Shown here piece by piece: positions 29,826 to 40,086 of a stretch of 64,000 nt of DNA. Position 1 is the stretch's first letter, and every line of letters starts with the position of its first letter. The position numbers were made by a program, and so were the translations under genes. Source of the stretch: Styela clava (lineage: Eukaryota; Chordata; Ascidiacea; Stolidobranchia; Styelidae); assembly GCF_964204865.1 (NCBI RefSeq), contig NC_135264.1:5982001-6046000 (forward strand). The letters are read 5' to 3'. The notes under the pieces are model-generated. The model was not told where the DNA came from. It did not search any database and was given only the letters and a program-made list of their open reading frames with translations.

Positions 29826-31690
29826 TAGGGTGACCATATTTCTATTCCCTGGAAGGAGGACATATTGTTTGGTAGAACCATATCTCACCTATTATATATC
29901 CACTAAATTTTCTAGGATTAAAAATAGAAGTGACAATAGACGATGTGACGACAATGAGTTAATGCATTTTTGTCTTTATTGAAAAAAAAAAACATGTGCG
30001 GAATAATCGATTTGTCCTTAGACCACGAGTATTTGGAAGTTCCTCTAATCCTAATCAACATTGCTGGGTTATTTTTTGCAATATCGTAAAACTGGCTTCA
30101 AGAACTGTCGTTAAAATTGTAAACTAAAGTTATTATGCTAGCAACAGACTTAAATAGGAAGTTTTCGCGTTCCTTCGACCATTGTGGTTGCATTAAAGAG
30201 AAAATGCGCTCAACGTTGGCGTTATGCGCAATATGCTGAAGTAATATTGTGCGATCTTTATCAGTTCGCTGTTAAAGTCGCTGGTGCTGCAGGATTTGAA
30301 ATATTCTGTCCATCTTTCATGTGCCATAAGCTTACAGAAGGAAACTGAATTGGATTGAAGTTGCTTTTCTACGAACTTGCATAAGTTTTGGAATTGGCCG
30401 AATTACTTGACTTCATCAATCGAAACATTTTTCGCAAGCAGATACTCAACGCACGGTTCAACAATTCTCCACTCGGTGTTTTGAATCAGAAGCATCCAGT
30501 CAACGCATTTGAATTCCTTAAACGAAGCTGTCCATTTTTCGAGGTATTGTACGCATGACTCGTACAACAAAGCCACATCTGAGAGAAATACATCACATTC
30601 GCGGCCATTTCATTCGTCTCTGAGTCTACGCAATTCAGATTTAATTTGGATTTGTATGAAAATGTGTTTTTTTTTCTTCAATCGTAGATTTAACAGTGTT
30701 AAGACAAGCTTTGATTTTAATAATTGAGGCCTCTGAGTGTTCAATATGCCTAATTTGGTCATTAAACACTGCAACAAACGATTGCAAATGTTTTAAATAC
30801 AACTCACTCACAGGATTTTCATGAAATCTTTTTAGAGCAACAGGTGGCTTTTCAATAGACCGGAAATATTATTGCAAGGCAAGGTACAACTGAATCATTC
30901 TAGATAAACTTGGATAAAGTGATAGCCATCTGGTCACGCATTGGGAAAGCAGTTTTTTGATACTGTGTATCCACAAAGTTACAATCCTTTAGTTCTTCTG
31001 TGCGTACAGTGTATATGCTGAAATATTGGTACGTTTTGTAAATAATATTTTCCACATCAATGCTCGTCTGATTGGTGCCATGGTGTAAACAGTTATTCAA
31101 AACATGTGCAGGGCATCCTACCCCAATCGAATTTGGCAGGTCGATTTGCAATCGAAAAAATACGTTATTGCCCTTTCTAAAAGCCAATCCGCCAAAGTTA
31201 GTATTACAGTTATCGGCAGTAAATGAAACACATTCCTCAAACAGGTTCATTTTGGTCGAAGTTTCTTTAATTTCATTCGCAATTGTTGAAGATTTCTCAT
31301 TCGTGGTACTTTTAACTTCAAGCAACTTAGACTGCAACCCACCATTTTTCTAGTCATAATATTGTACAACTATCGTGAAAAGTTTTGTAGCCTTATGATT
31401 ACTGCCGTCTGTCGCTATTCCGAGATACAAAATAGCAAGTTGTTGAATATTATTTGTGGCATGTTGAACAGTCATCGAGGCTAGAATATTATTCACAATA
31501 GTTTCAACTTTCGTCCGAGCACAAGAATATTTTTTTTGAAATATTTGAATCTGGAAAAATCTTCTTTATTAGATTTGACGTACAATCGTTAGATCTGTAA
31601 CTCTGGTGATGTTTCACACAGAGAAACGCCATTGTAGCTTCGGCTAATGATGATTACAAGTCTCTAATTACTTTTTTTAACACATCAAAA
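29826..31690 (-). pseudogene. Decayed hAT transposase (zinc-finger BED/GTF2I-repeat type)
   Basis: Reading minus from 31690, successive fragments match the animal hAT group: AEATMAFLCVKHHQSYRS, then ARTKVETIVNNILASM, then TDGSNHKATK, then TADNCNTNFGGL, GVGCPAHVLNNCLHHG (frame 31337-30900), WTASFKEFKCVDWML, HERWTEYFK and finally AHNANVERIFSLMQPQW near 30200. The last part holds the conserved insertion-domain and C-terminal ERxFSLM signature. Frame changes and in-frame stops occur between fragments (for example TAG near 31350 and TAA near 30410), so it is dead. A TAGGGTGACCATATTTCTAT string at 29828 resembles the known left end of such elements. The partner end near 31.7 kb is not visible. Confidence 0.85.
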
Positions 31691-31862
31691 ATTGTTGGTT
31701 ATATCAGAGCCATTATATAACTAGTCTGGAAGGCCGTATACTGATCTGTTGTTCACAGCGTCATCTAGTGTTGGCGTGGATAATTCATAACCACAGCGTC
31801 TTCGGCAGTATATTTTAGGCTGCTCGCTGTTAACTCTTCAATAAACGGTATTCAAAGTTCGA

Positions 31863-32524
31863 ATGAAAATGGATTTATCTGAGGAAGAAATGCTTGAATT
31901 TTTTGATGACGTGAGTTACATAGTACTGATTGCTTATTAAAATAGGTTTTGATCCTGAAAGAAGGAATAGTAAGAGTTTATATTACCGTAGTTTAATATA
32001 TGAAAGTAGAGACCGTTTTTGTTTTGCTAAAAATTTGGTCAGTATTTTTACATCACATTTGTTTTGCTTTATTCAAGCACTTAGGCACTGTTTTAGACCC
32101 GATTTTATATATTTCACAGCTTGATGACGAGATAGAAGGAAAATGGGGCATATCTGTAGTAGAAATCGACTACGGAAATGTTGATTGCAAGAAGACACTG
32201 CAGACTGCATTGAATGATTTGATCATCACATTAAATTAGGAATCAACACTATGGGCAGATGTTATAGCGGATATGATGGAAAATCCTAGGGAAGAATCCA
32301 GAAGTAAAATGACAGCTAAATACATTGAAAAATTGCAAAAGCCATATTCGAACAATTCTGAACTCTCTCATTTGGACCTAAAACGCATAATCAAAACTGC
32401 AGCACCAAAAATTATAAAAGAAGCATTTGAAGTAACTGAACCATTCATGCAAACGTCAATACCCAAAGGCGACAAAATGATGATTGATGACCTAGCTGGG
32501 GGATTGCTAAAACGGGGAATATAG
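31863..32524 (+). pseudogene. Two-exon acidic protein frame interrupted by one TAG
   Basis: Exon 1 (31863-31910) encodes MKMDLSEEEMLEFFDD and ends at a strong GTGAGT donor. Exon 2 begins at 32120 after TTTCACAG with matching phase and stays open except for a single TAG at 32237-32239, then continues in the same frame to TAG 32522-32524. The total is 150 residues if the inner stop is ignored. The second part is rich in Lys/Glu (PREESRSKM, KYIEKLQKPY) and helical in character. I do not recognise the family. It is either a recently killed gene, a 55-residue product, or stop-codon read-through. Its neighbours are transposon remnants, so it may be element-derived. Confidence 0.45.
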
Positions 32525-33692
32525 CGTCTAGGTGGAGAAGGTACTTTCTGGTGCCAAAACCAAGCTTCGAGGCGTGATCTTCCCAATTGCTTTGAAGAGC
32601 GCAATAGAGATGGTCTCACATCAACATCCGAAACATTTGTTCTCTTCCTAATCTCTGTGGAACGCGAATTCCGGTCTCAAGTATGCAAAAGGGCAGGGGC
32701 GGATTAAGCCCCTTTGGTGCCCTAAGCACTGAAGACTTTAGTGCCCCCTCATGTGTAATTTAATTATAAAAACAATAAACCACATAAGTGTATTATCCAT
32801 TAAAAATAATCACAACCAACAGTAAATAAACAACTTTTACGAACATTTTTAGGTGTCGCTGCCTGAAGACCGTATGAGGTCCCTCGCGACTCCTGTCACA
32901 CAACTTAAGTTAAGTTCATATTGTGTTTGAAATTTTTTTTTTTTTCCTATGATACGTTTATTTTGTGCTGACGAATAAAATGATGATTGATGATTGATGA
33001 TTTTAACTCTTATATATAGCCGATATATATATCGGCCGTTTACTGCCGATAATATATATATGCAAACACGCAATATCGGGCCGATATATCGGTTGAGCTC
33101 TAATTCTGAGGAAGTGTGACAATAAAGATTCATGCCTCCAGTCTCAACGTGAATCGAAATGCCATAGGATACAAGTCACAACTGTAGTTTGAAATTTTAC
33201 CGGTACCTAGTAGTCTACCTCAGAGTGGTTCAAGGTTGCTAGGTTGAAGGACCGCAAAAACTTTTGAGGAGGTCTCGCGGGCCGCAAGTCGGAGAAAACC
33301 CAAAAGTGATCAAATACCGCGAGTTTACTTACTTTAAATTTAATAAACAACGAAAGTTTACCGTTCTAATCAGACTATTATTATGTTGCATGGTTGGCGT
33401 CCGTTTAAAGAAGATATTTAAAGCCTTCAGTTATTTTAAATTTAATTCCCGAGAATTACCGTTGTATTTTGCGCATCTCGCGTTCAATGTCGCTTCAAAT
33501 TATATTCTTTCGTGACAGATATTACTTGAAATCAAACCAGACACTGCGTGATGGGCAAGGAAATACATTTCCGCCGTGTTCTCTTATGTCACCTTTCTTG
33601 AGACACTCATTTTATTACGAATTGTTATATTAAGTAATTTAAAAACAGCGTGAGCAAGCTTAGTGACATCGTCAAATACCAACCAAGTCAGT
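32525..33692. other. Repeat debris, no gene seen
   Basis: CAGGGGCGGATTAAGCCCCT at about 32693 looks like another hAT-type end without a visible partner. About 33010-33100 is rich in self-complementary GCCGATATATCGG words, related in flavour to 49830-49880 and 55030-55080. About 33200-33290 contains CAGAGTGGTTCAA and TCGCGGGCCGCAAG, again MITE-like. Confidence 0.4.
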
Positions 33693-33911
33693 CTATTCTA
33701 TTCAATTAAAGAGTCCAGCTGCACACTAACACAAATGTATTTCTGTAACGTTTCGTCCGACCAGAGTCAGACTTCCCCAGACAAGCAGTTTACAACAATC
33801 AATCGTTGATGTAAACTGCTTGTCTGAGGAAGTCTGACTCTGGTCGGACGATACGTTACAGAAATACATTTGTGTTAGTTTGCAGCTGGACTCTTTAATT
33901 GAATAGAATAG
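33693..33911. repeat. Foldback element with arms of about 95 bp
   Basis: CTATTCTATTCAATTAAAGA at 33693 is answered by its inverse at 33911. The arms, including GACCAGAGTCAGACTTCC and CAGACAAGCAGTTTAC, pair almost completely around a short centre at about 33797-33815. There is no coding content. Confidence 0.9.
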
Positions 33912-34579
33912 TCATGTTTATTCCAGCTACAGTATCCTTGCAGTATACGCATACGGATCCACTAGCATAAAGGCATAGAGAAAAGATAGGAAGTTAGTCT
34001 CGCGCAACCCAACTCAAATTCAAGTCAGTCTAAGTTGGTTTTCGGGACCTAGCTAAAAAAAACTGGATTACGCAGCGTTATGTCGGCTCTGCGTTTCGTC
34101 ACTACTGTCACATGGCCGACGCTTGTAAACAGAGGAGTGTTTTTACTAAAATAAAGGCACAAAGCGTTAGAAAAAGGGTTTGAATTTCGGGATCCCAACC
34201 CCAGTTGGAATATCTAAAAAAAAAACTCAAAAACGTTACTCCATTAGATACAAATATACGCTAAAATTATTCTGTGAGCCGCACGGAATGTATCAGCATC
34301 ACAGAGTTTGGACCACCCTGGTCTACCTTATCAAGAAACTCCCGACTTTGCTGACCAATATATCGTTGAAATGCGATCGTGGAACCGCCACATAGGGTAA
34401 ATAGTTCATTGATCTAATTGTTGAAGAGAATAGAAATTTTTTCAAAATAAAAGTGTGACAACAAGGTGAATACTAAAAAGAAAAAACAACAACAATTTAG
34501 GAAAACGACTCATAGGCCCATTTCGTGTCCAATAAATACGTTTCAGTGTTAATTTTTAGTAAAGAAGGGTAATATGATA

Positions 34580-35431
34580 CTAGAAGACAAAAAATAAGCG
34601 AATATTTCGAAGTTTGAGTCGCCTGGTGAACTCGTAATATTTTAATAAACACCGATAAACTATATAAAATTCTTCTCTAAAATTTCTGTGGTGTCCCTCT
34701 TCGCTTGGTCCCAACACGTGCCTATATTGTTTAATGGTTAATCCGGCGCTGCTTAGATGTGATGTCACATTCAAATCAATTAAAGTATTCCTGGCGCCAA
34801 GAAGATCTTCCGCTGTTGGATATATGATGTTGGTGTATACACTCCGATTCATCGAATACCTGAAAAATTTGAGACTATGTTATAAATAGCTTTGTATTTC
34901 AAAAATAAGTATTATAGTGAATATTGGTATGAACTAATCACGGCGCCACGGTTTCAGTTTTGAGACCTTATTTTACACACTTTGGAATTATTCATTTTAT
35001 ATGATTAGGGCATCATTTATTTTGTGCTGAAAAAGTATTATAGTTTTATTTCATTTAATGCGTTTGATGTTTCCGCTCTAAACTTGCGGTTGTATGCAAA
35101 GTAAAAGTTAATTTGTTTTCTGCACTTGTTACACTTCAAAAATTACCTTCAAATTTATTACAATCAACAGTCAGGATAAATAAACAAGAGAGTTATGCTC
35201 AAATATATAGACACGTTACGCTGAAATTCACTGTGGTACGGTACGGTAACTTACCAGCAGGCTTGACCACGGAACCTGTTCGTTGATCAAGTGATCGATA
35301 TATGTTTGCGGAATCGCCACATGCTGGCAAATTCTGATGACGTCATAGGTCAAAATAAAAACGAATCTCATAAAGCTCACAAGAATATTTGAAATTAATA
35401 AAAGTAATAACCTTCTAGAAAAAAATTCCAT
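34580..35431 (-). CDS. Possible secreted-protein gene fragment, weakly like prolyl 4-hydroxylase alpha N-terminus
   Basis: Minus-strand exon 35431-35255 starts MEFFSRRLLLLL (a signal-peptide-like run), ends at a GTAAGT donor and is preceded by a TTTTCAG acceptor. A second frame, 34859-34580, follows a TTTTTCAG acceptor and contains YPTAEDLLGARNTLIDL, which faintly resembles the peptide-binding part of prolyl 4-hydroxylase alpha subunits. Direct joining of the two exons gives the wrong phase for that frame and stops within about 20 codons, so an exon is missing or the pairing is wrong. The first exon lies within a dispersed repeat (copies at 19890 and 47270). Its status as a gene is doubtful. 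Confidence 0.25.
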
Positions 35432-35560
35432 CTTTAACTACTGAAAATTTCAAAGCAATTGGTCCAGTAAGCAAAGAGAAAAGCGACTTTTTAAAAACGT
35501 GTCAAAGAACAAGAACAGGAACAATAAGAACAACGACTATATTGCGGAAACTGGCTGTAA
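35180..35560 (-). repeat. Copy b of the MEFFSRR / GGACACGTCA repeat family
   Basis: Read on the minus strand it matches 19740-20125 and 47128-47424: AAGTCGCTTTTCTCTTTGCT, then GAAATTTTCAG, an ATG block, and ...GTAACGTGTCTATATATTTG. This is the only copy in which the ATG frame stays open for more than 50 codons. Confidence 0.65.
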
Positions 35561-36177
35561 TCCAATCACAATGTTTGGTTGCATTAAGAAGTACTCCTAT
35601 TATAGCGTTACAATCCCAGTGTAACGAAATGCCTTTACATATTATACATCCAATCACAATGTTTGGTTGCATTAAAAAGTACTCCTATTATAGCGTTACA
35701 ATCCCAGTGTAACGAAATGCCTTTACATATTATACATTCAATCACAATGTTTGGTTGCATTAAAAAGTACTCCTATTAAGGCGTTACAATCCCAGTGTAA
35801 CGAAATGCCTTTACATATTATACATCCAATCACAATGTTTGGTTGCATTAAAAAGTACTCCTATTATAGCGTTACAATCCCAGTGTAACGAAATGCCTTT
35901 ACATATTATACATCCAATCACAATGTTTGGTTGCATTAAAAAGTACTCCTATTATAGCGTTACAACCCCAGTGTAACGAAATGCCTTTACATAATATACA
36001 TCCAATCACAATGTTTGGTTGCATTAAAAAGTACTCCTATTATAGCGTTACAATCCCAGTGGAACGAAATGCCTTTACATATTATACATCCAATCACAAT
36101 GTTTGGTTGCATTAAAAAGTACTCCTATTATAGCATTACAATCCCAGTGTAACGAAATGCCTTTACACATTATACAT
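35561..36177. repeat. Seven-copy 88-bp tandem satellite
   Basis: Units start at 35561, 35649, 35737, 35825, 35913, 36001 and 36089 with a constant 88-bp period and only a few differences between copies. Each unit contains CGTTACA, seven bases, then TGTAACG, an exact 7-bp inverted repeat that can form a hairpin (one copy has a mismatch, GGAACG). There is no spacer diversity and no adjacent cas-like genes, so it is not a CRISPR array. Confidence 0.95.
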
Positions 36178-36300
36178 TATAGAAAATGTCTACATTACAA
36201 ATGCAGAATTATTCTTTATGACAGCGAAATTACAGCACAATTATTCAAACAATCGTAGGAAGAATATTTTCCTGGCAAACCGTCGTTTGCAACGTTTATT

Positions 36301-36597
36301 ATGAAAACAACCAACAGCTTTTTTACCGACTTCTCTGTTGCAAAAGATGGCAATTTCAAGATTCCTCCCTGGATAATGAAGCCACCGCAAATTGATACAT
36401 CGTTAACGATTCATGGTACAACATGTTCACCAACAATACTTCAAACGCCATTTCTTGACCATACGCACGAAAGATATCGAGACTATGTACAAGTATTTAC
36501 TGACGGTTCGAAAAATCCATTTGGCGTAGGTGCTGCATATTATGTGCCTCAAGCGAAAATAGAGAAAAAACTGAAATTACATCGTGAAAAGTATTAA
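36301..36597 (+). pseudogene. Non-LTR retrotransposon fragment (RNase H domain start)
   Basis: The frame contains IPPWIMKPPQIDTSL and then YVQVFTDGSKNPFGVGAAYY. The second matches the first RNase H motif (TDGS, with the metal-binding Asp) of I- or Jockey-like LINEs, and the first matches the usual linker between reverse transcriptase and RNase H. The remainder of the RNase H domain is lost. It begins about 120 bases after the 88-bp satellite. Confidence 0.75.
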
Positions 36598-36639
36598 TAT
36601 TCCGTGGCAAAAAAAAGTTTGGAAAGCGCTAGCTTAGGG

Positions 36640-36790
36640 TAGGGATAGCGGGAGGAAGCCGCCAGCAATCATCTGGTACTAAATTATCCCCTACTAGATT
36701 TGAACCTGCAAATCCAAGCGGGGTAATCTTAGGTTAGAAATCAAGCGCAGTCCTAAGGCTTAGCACAATGCGCCACTCAACGCGAACGTA
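36640..36790 (-). repeat. tRNA-derived SINE head
   Basis: On the minus strand a box A-like GGCGCATTGTGCTAAG is followed about 55 bases later by a box B-like GGTTCAAATCT. This spacing and order are those of an internal RNA polymerase III promoter in a tRNA-derived SINE. No foldable intact tRNA is evident. Confidence 0.5.
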
Positions 36791-37599
36791 GTCAACTGCA
36801 GTGCACTGACATAGATACTAAACACATTAATATACGTCTATACCCTTACGCTGGATGACAAAATCTCAGGTTTGTTCTTTATGGCCGTACATACCTGTAT
36901 CATGATCGCTTTTTACCAAGAAGTCTACTGTAGAGACAGACTCAAAGTGCTTCATACAGAACTAGAGTCTCCATTAACTATTCGTTTATTCAAAATGACG
37001 TTAATAAAATTTAAGAAGCATCAAATACATCCGAGTTATAAAAATAGAGTAATTTCAAATCACTCATTAATATTAATCGGTAAGTAACACATTGTTTTTG
37101 TTACGTTCTTATTGTGGGGCTCCGTAAATAACAGTCTATCTCTTCACGAGCACCATAACACCAAATATGTGAATCAGTCGTTGTCGTCGGTATGCACTTG
37201 TATTGAGCAGTCAATTACCGTATTTACTTCACATAGAACCGTGATTAATGCTGTTGCTGATGTTATGTCTCTGCCGTTTGGTTTGGGCGGAGAAATTACC
37301 TTTACTGTAGGGGTAGGCATCGAAACAACGTCACATTGTGACTCCACCTTTAGGGACATCGCCGGCACGTTATTTTATGAAAACATTCTTGTCTGCGAAA
37401 GTCAATGAGCTAAGATTTGTACGTCAATTTAGAGAATGCATTGATATAACGCTAAACACGCCGTTTTTCTTTCATTGAGTGGAAGGAAGGTTACATTTTT
37501 GATGACATCCAGGTGCGCGTTTACTCGACAAATATGAAACGACAAATATAATGGAAATGCTGGATTCTTTGTACTAAGCTCCCGTCACTGATGTAAAAA

Positions 37600-37845
37600 T
37601 GTGAGCTCTGAGATGAACGGTTCCATTACATTTGAACCCGTGTACATTTGAACCTACGACAATTGCACCTGCGTACTATTGCACTTAAGGATTTTTTTTT
37701 GTTTTACGGTTATCTGAACCCATACTAACTCTAACCCATGGGTTTTAGCACCCGCATATAGATTGAACCCGCGGATATACACATGGGTTCAAATGTACAT
37801 GGTTCAAATGTACGTGGGTTGAAATGTACGGTCACCGAGATAAAC
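37600..37845. repeat. Foldback repeat of TACATTTGAACCC words
   Basis: The left side carries ACATTTGAACCCGTGTACAT and the right side GGGTTCAAATGTACATGGTT, so the halves pair as an imperfect inverted repeat about 240 bp across. The sequence between 36800 and 37600 shows no recognisable gene, although about 37240-37420 is more GC-rich than its surroundings. Confidence 0.7.
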
Positions 37846-38133
37846 ACCCCCGAAAATACCTTATTATGCGATCAGAAAATGTATGAAGCAAATCCCAACC
37901 GTCATCTTCATTCTGCATTTTTGAGATCATGCGTTAGAAGCGTGATCGGCTAGTAACGGCAATCTGGAGTAATCAAAGTAATCAGTTAAAAATATTTGAT
38001 TACAACAATCAGTTAGCTTTTTTCGTCAAATATTTGTGCGCGGGAAGCCACAAGCGACATCGCAGTCACAAATGTTTGTCGTAGGATAAGGTCTGATTTT
38101 GGTAGGATGTATGGATAAGCTGACTGTTGGGTT

Positions 38134-39038
38134 ATGACAGCGAGTTCGAAACAATATTCAGGTGAGCTAAATGTTATTTATATTTATTGTTTTCATTGCT
38201 ATTCTATTGCTTTCATTTTTCTATTGTATAAGTGGTAAATTAGAGGTTTTCGGGCCTATACGAATTGGAATTATTAACCTATTACAGAAGTCTTGATTGG
38301 TGGGTGATTCTCTTTTGCATCGAACTCACTAACATCGGGTTCAATCGTTTCCTCACAACTGGTCGAACTTTAAAGCTATATGGCAATACATAGACTTATC
38401 ATATTAAGAAACTTAAACGTAATATACTAATCTACGTCACTACCTAAGCTGCATTCAACAGGACAAGATTTACATGAATGTATTGCATAACTTTCAAAAC
38501 TTTCGCAAATGTAGCGCAAAATCAATGGTTTATTAGAGATTCGCGTAGCCTTTCCACTTTCATATTTTATTGTGTATAGGGTGCTCCCATAGTATTCGTA
38601 CCAAGATGGCGCACAACCTGAACACAGTATGTGTACCTGGTTAGGGTTCAAGTTGTGCGTCATCTTGAATTTCCAGCACGATCTGCATTCCTAACTTAAA
38701 CTACCGAGATGGCGCACAACCTGAACACAGTATGTGTACCTGGTTAGGGTTCAGGTTGTGCGCCATCTTGGTAGTTTAAGTTAGGAATGCAGATTGTGCT
38801 GTAAATTCAAATTTATAAATCGTTCCTACCCCCAAATTGATAATTACTAATATGTCATTTTAAAAGGCGGCGGGAGCTTCGTGCAGAAAACCCGATAGAT
38901 TCAGCCCCGCTGTTCATTGAATATGCTAGCTACAGTTCTGCGACAGTTTATTTATCAATATTTCAACTTTTTTCAGATGCAAAACTATTAAAGGTTGAAG
39001 ATTCAAAGACACAAAGTAACGAACGAGGAATAATACAA
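38134..39038 (+). CDS. 5' exons of a small-exon gene of unknown function
   Basis: Exon 1 (38134-38161) begins at an ATG that follows an in-frame TAA, encodes MTASSKQYS plus one base, and ends at GTGAGC. Exon 2 (38977-39038) follows CTTTTTTCAG, supplies the other two bases (GAT, Asp), and encodes AKLLKVEDSKTQSNERGIIQ before GTAAAT. The phases match exactly and both sites are strong. The open exon then needs a phase-0 acceptor. Candidates are the paralogous modules at 39971, 44687 and 50529, each giving a short C-terminus. The product would be a small, hydrophilic peptide without signal sequence. No family is recognised. A foldback element (38598-38800) lies in the first intron. Confidence 0.4.
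38598..38800. repeat. Foldback plus partial tandem copy (ATGGCGCACAACCTGAAC family)
   Basis: 38675-38800 is an inverted repeat: GCACGATCTGCATTCCTAAC ... GTTAGGAATGCAGATTGTGC, with GATGGCGCACAACCTGAAC inside each arm. A shorter copy of the inner part lies at 38598-38668. A related string (GTCGCACAACCTG) occurs at about 13263. This is a mobile foldback family. Confidence 0.85.
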
Positions 39039-39970
39039 GTAAATATCATTTAAACATTTTATTTGAATTTTTTGCCTATTTTATTCCTGTACACCACTGT
39101 TTTCGTTTAGAATGCTAAACAATTAGATGCGAGCGCACCGCGTCTCGGGTCTTGCGATCAAAGTCGGCATAGTCATGCCACATATTTGATCGTGTGTTTT
39201 ATATTTTCACAAAGTTAAATAATTGTCTTCCGAATCAAAATTCCAAAAAAGTAAGACCCACGTTCACGTTTAAAATGATAAATAGTTCGATGCGAGCCAA
39301 CATTGTTATGCCGCTTATTTTATCCTGTGCATTCTATCGAAATTTAATATTTAGATTTTGCACAAGTTTTAATAATTGTGTTTTGAAGCAGAAGTCCGAA
39401 ATAGTACTATAAATACAGTACCTTGTATCAAATTGGTGTACTCTTTGCGACCCCTGAAATTCGTTGCTCGCTTCTCTGATGGATAGCGATCCCCAGTTTG
39501 CGATCCCCACCGTGAACAATGTGATAATTCTACAAGTTACTGATCAGAGGTAATTAGTCATATACTCCATGAAACAGTAATAAAAGTTCATTGGGTATTT
39601 TACTGTTATTGTAATATTTGCAACTCGTGCAGTTTAAAAACTACACCTGATATGTTATAAAATATTAAGCTGAATTTATAAAATTGAATGATTACAAATA
39701 CCTGTAACTGTAGAGTCGATGAAAAGCAATTTCTATGGTAATCTATAATATTTGAAATTTAATGGCAATCCTGAATAAATTTTATTCGTCTAAATTTACC
39801 CGTTACGTATTTTATTGAAACCAACGTATATTTTTTGCTTTGCAGTGTCTCTGTCAAATAGCATTTGTGTGAATTAACTACCTAATGACATAGTTTGCTC
39901 AACGAAATTTAGTTTGAATCAAATTTAGAATTGGCTTGCACAAAATCATGACATATATATTGATTTTCAG

Positions 39971-40086
39971 CTTAAAACACTGCTTGAAAGTTGACAGGAC
40001 AATTTATCATTGTACCAAAAGAAATTCGTCAAGAGCCAGCTTTTCATCACTGAGTGAGATGGAGGCCTATCAAGTCTGAAAAGCAA
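39971..40086 (+). other. Exon-like module 1 (candidate terminal exon)
   Basis: It starts after GATTTTCAG and ends before GTATGT. In phase 0, compatible with the donor at 39038, it reads LKTLLES and stops. Read on in the same frame past two TGA codons it gives QDNLSLYQKK and FITE, matching module 2 (42694) residue by residue, so the ancestor was probably coding further. Confidence 0.4.

Noticed and set aside
35561-36177. CRISPR array
   Set aside because: The 88-bp units are contiguous and nearly identical throughout, with no variable spacers, in animal DNA.
37112-37408. Overlapping plus and minus frames in a GC-richer patch
   Set aside because: Neither strand shows a recognisable domain or convincing splice sites; left unannotated.
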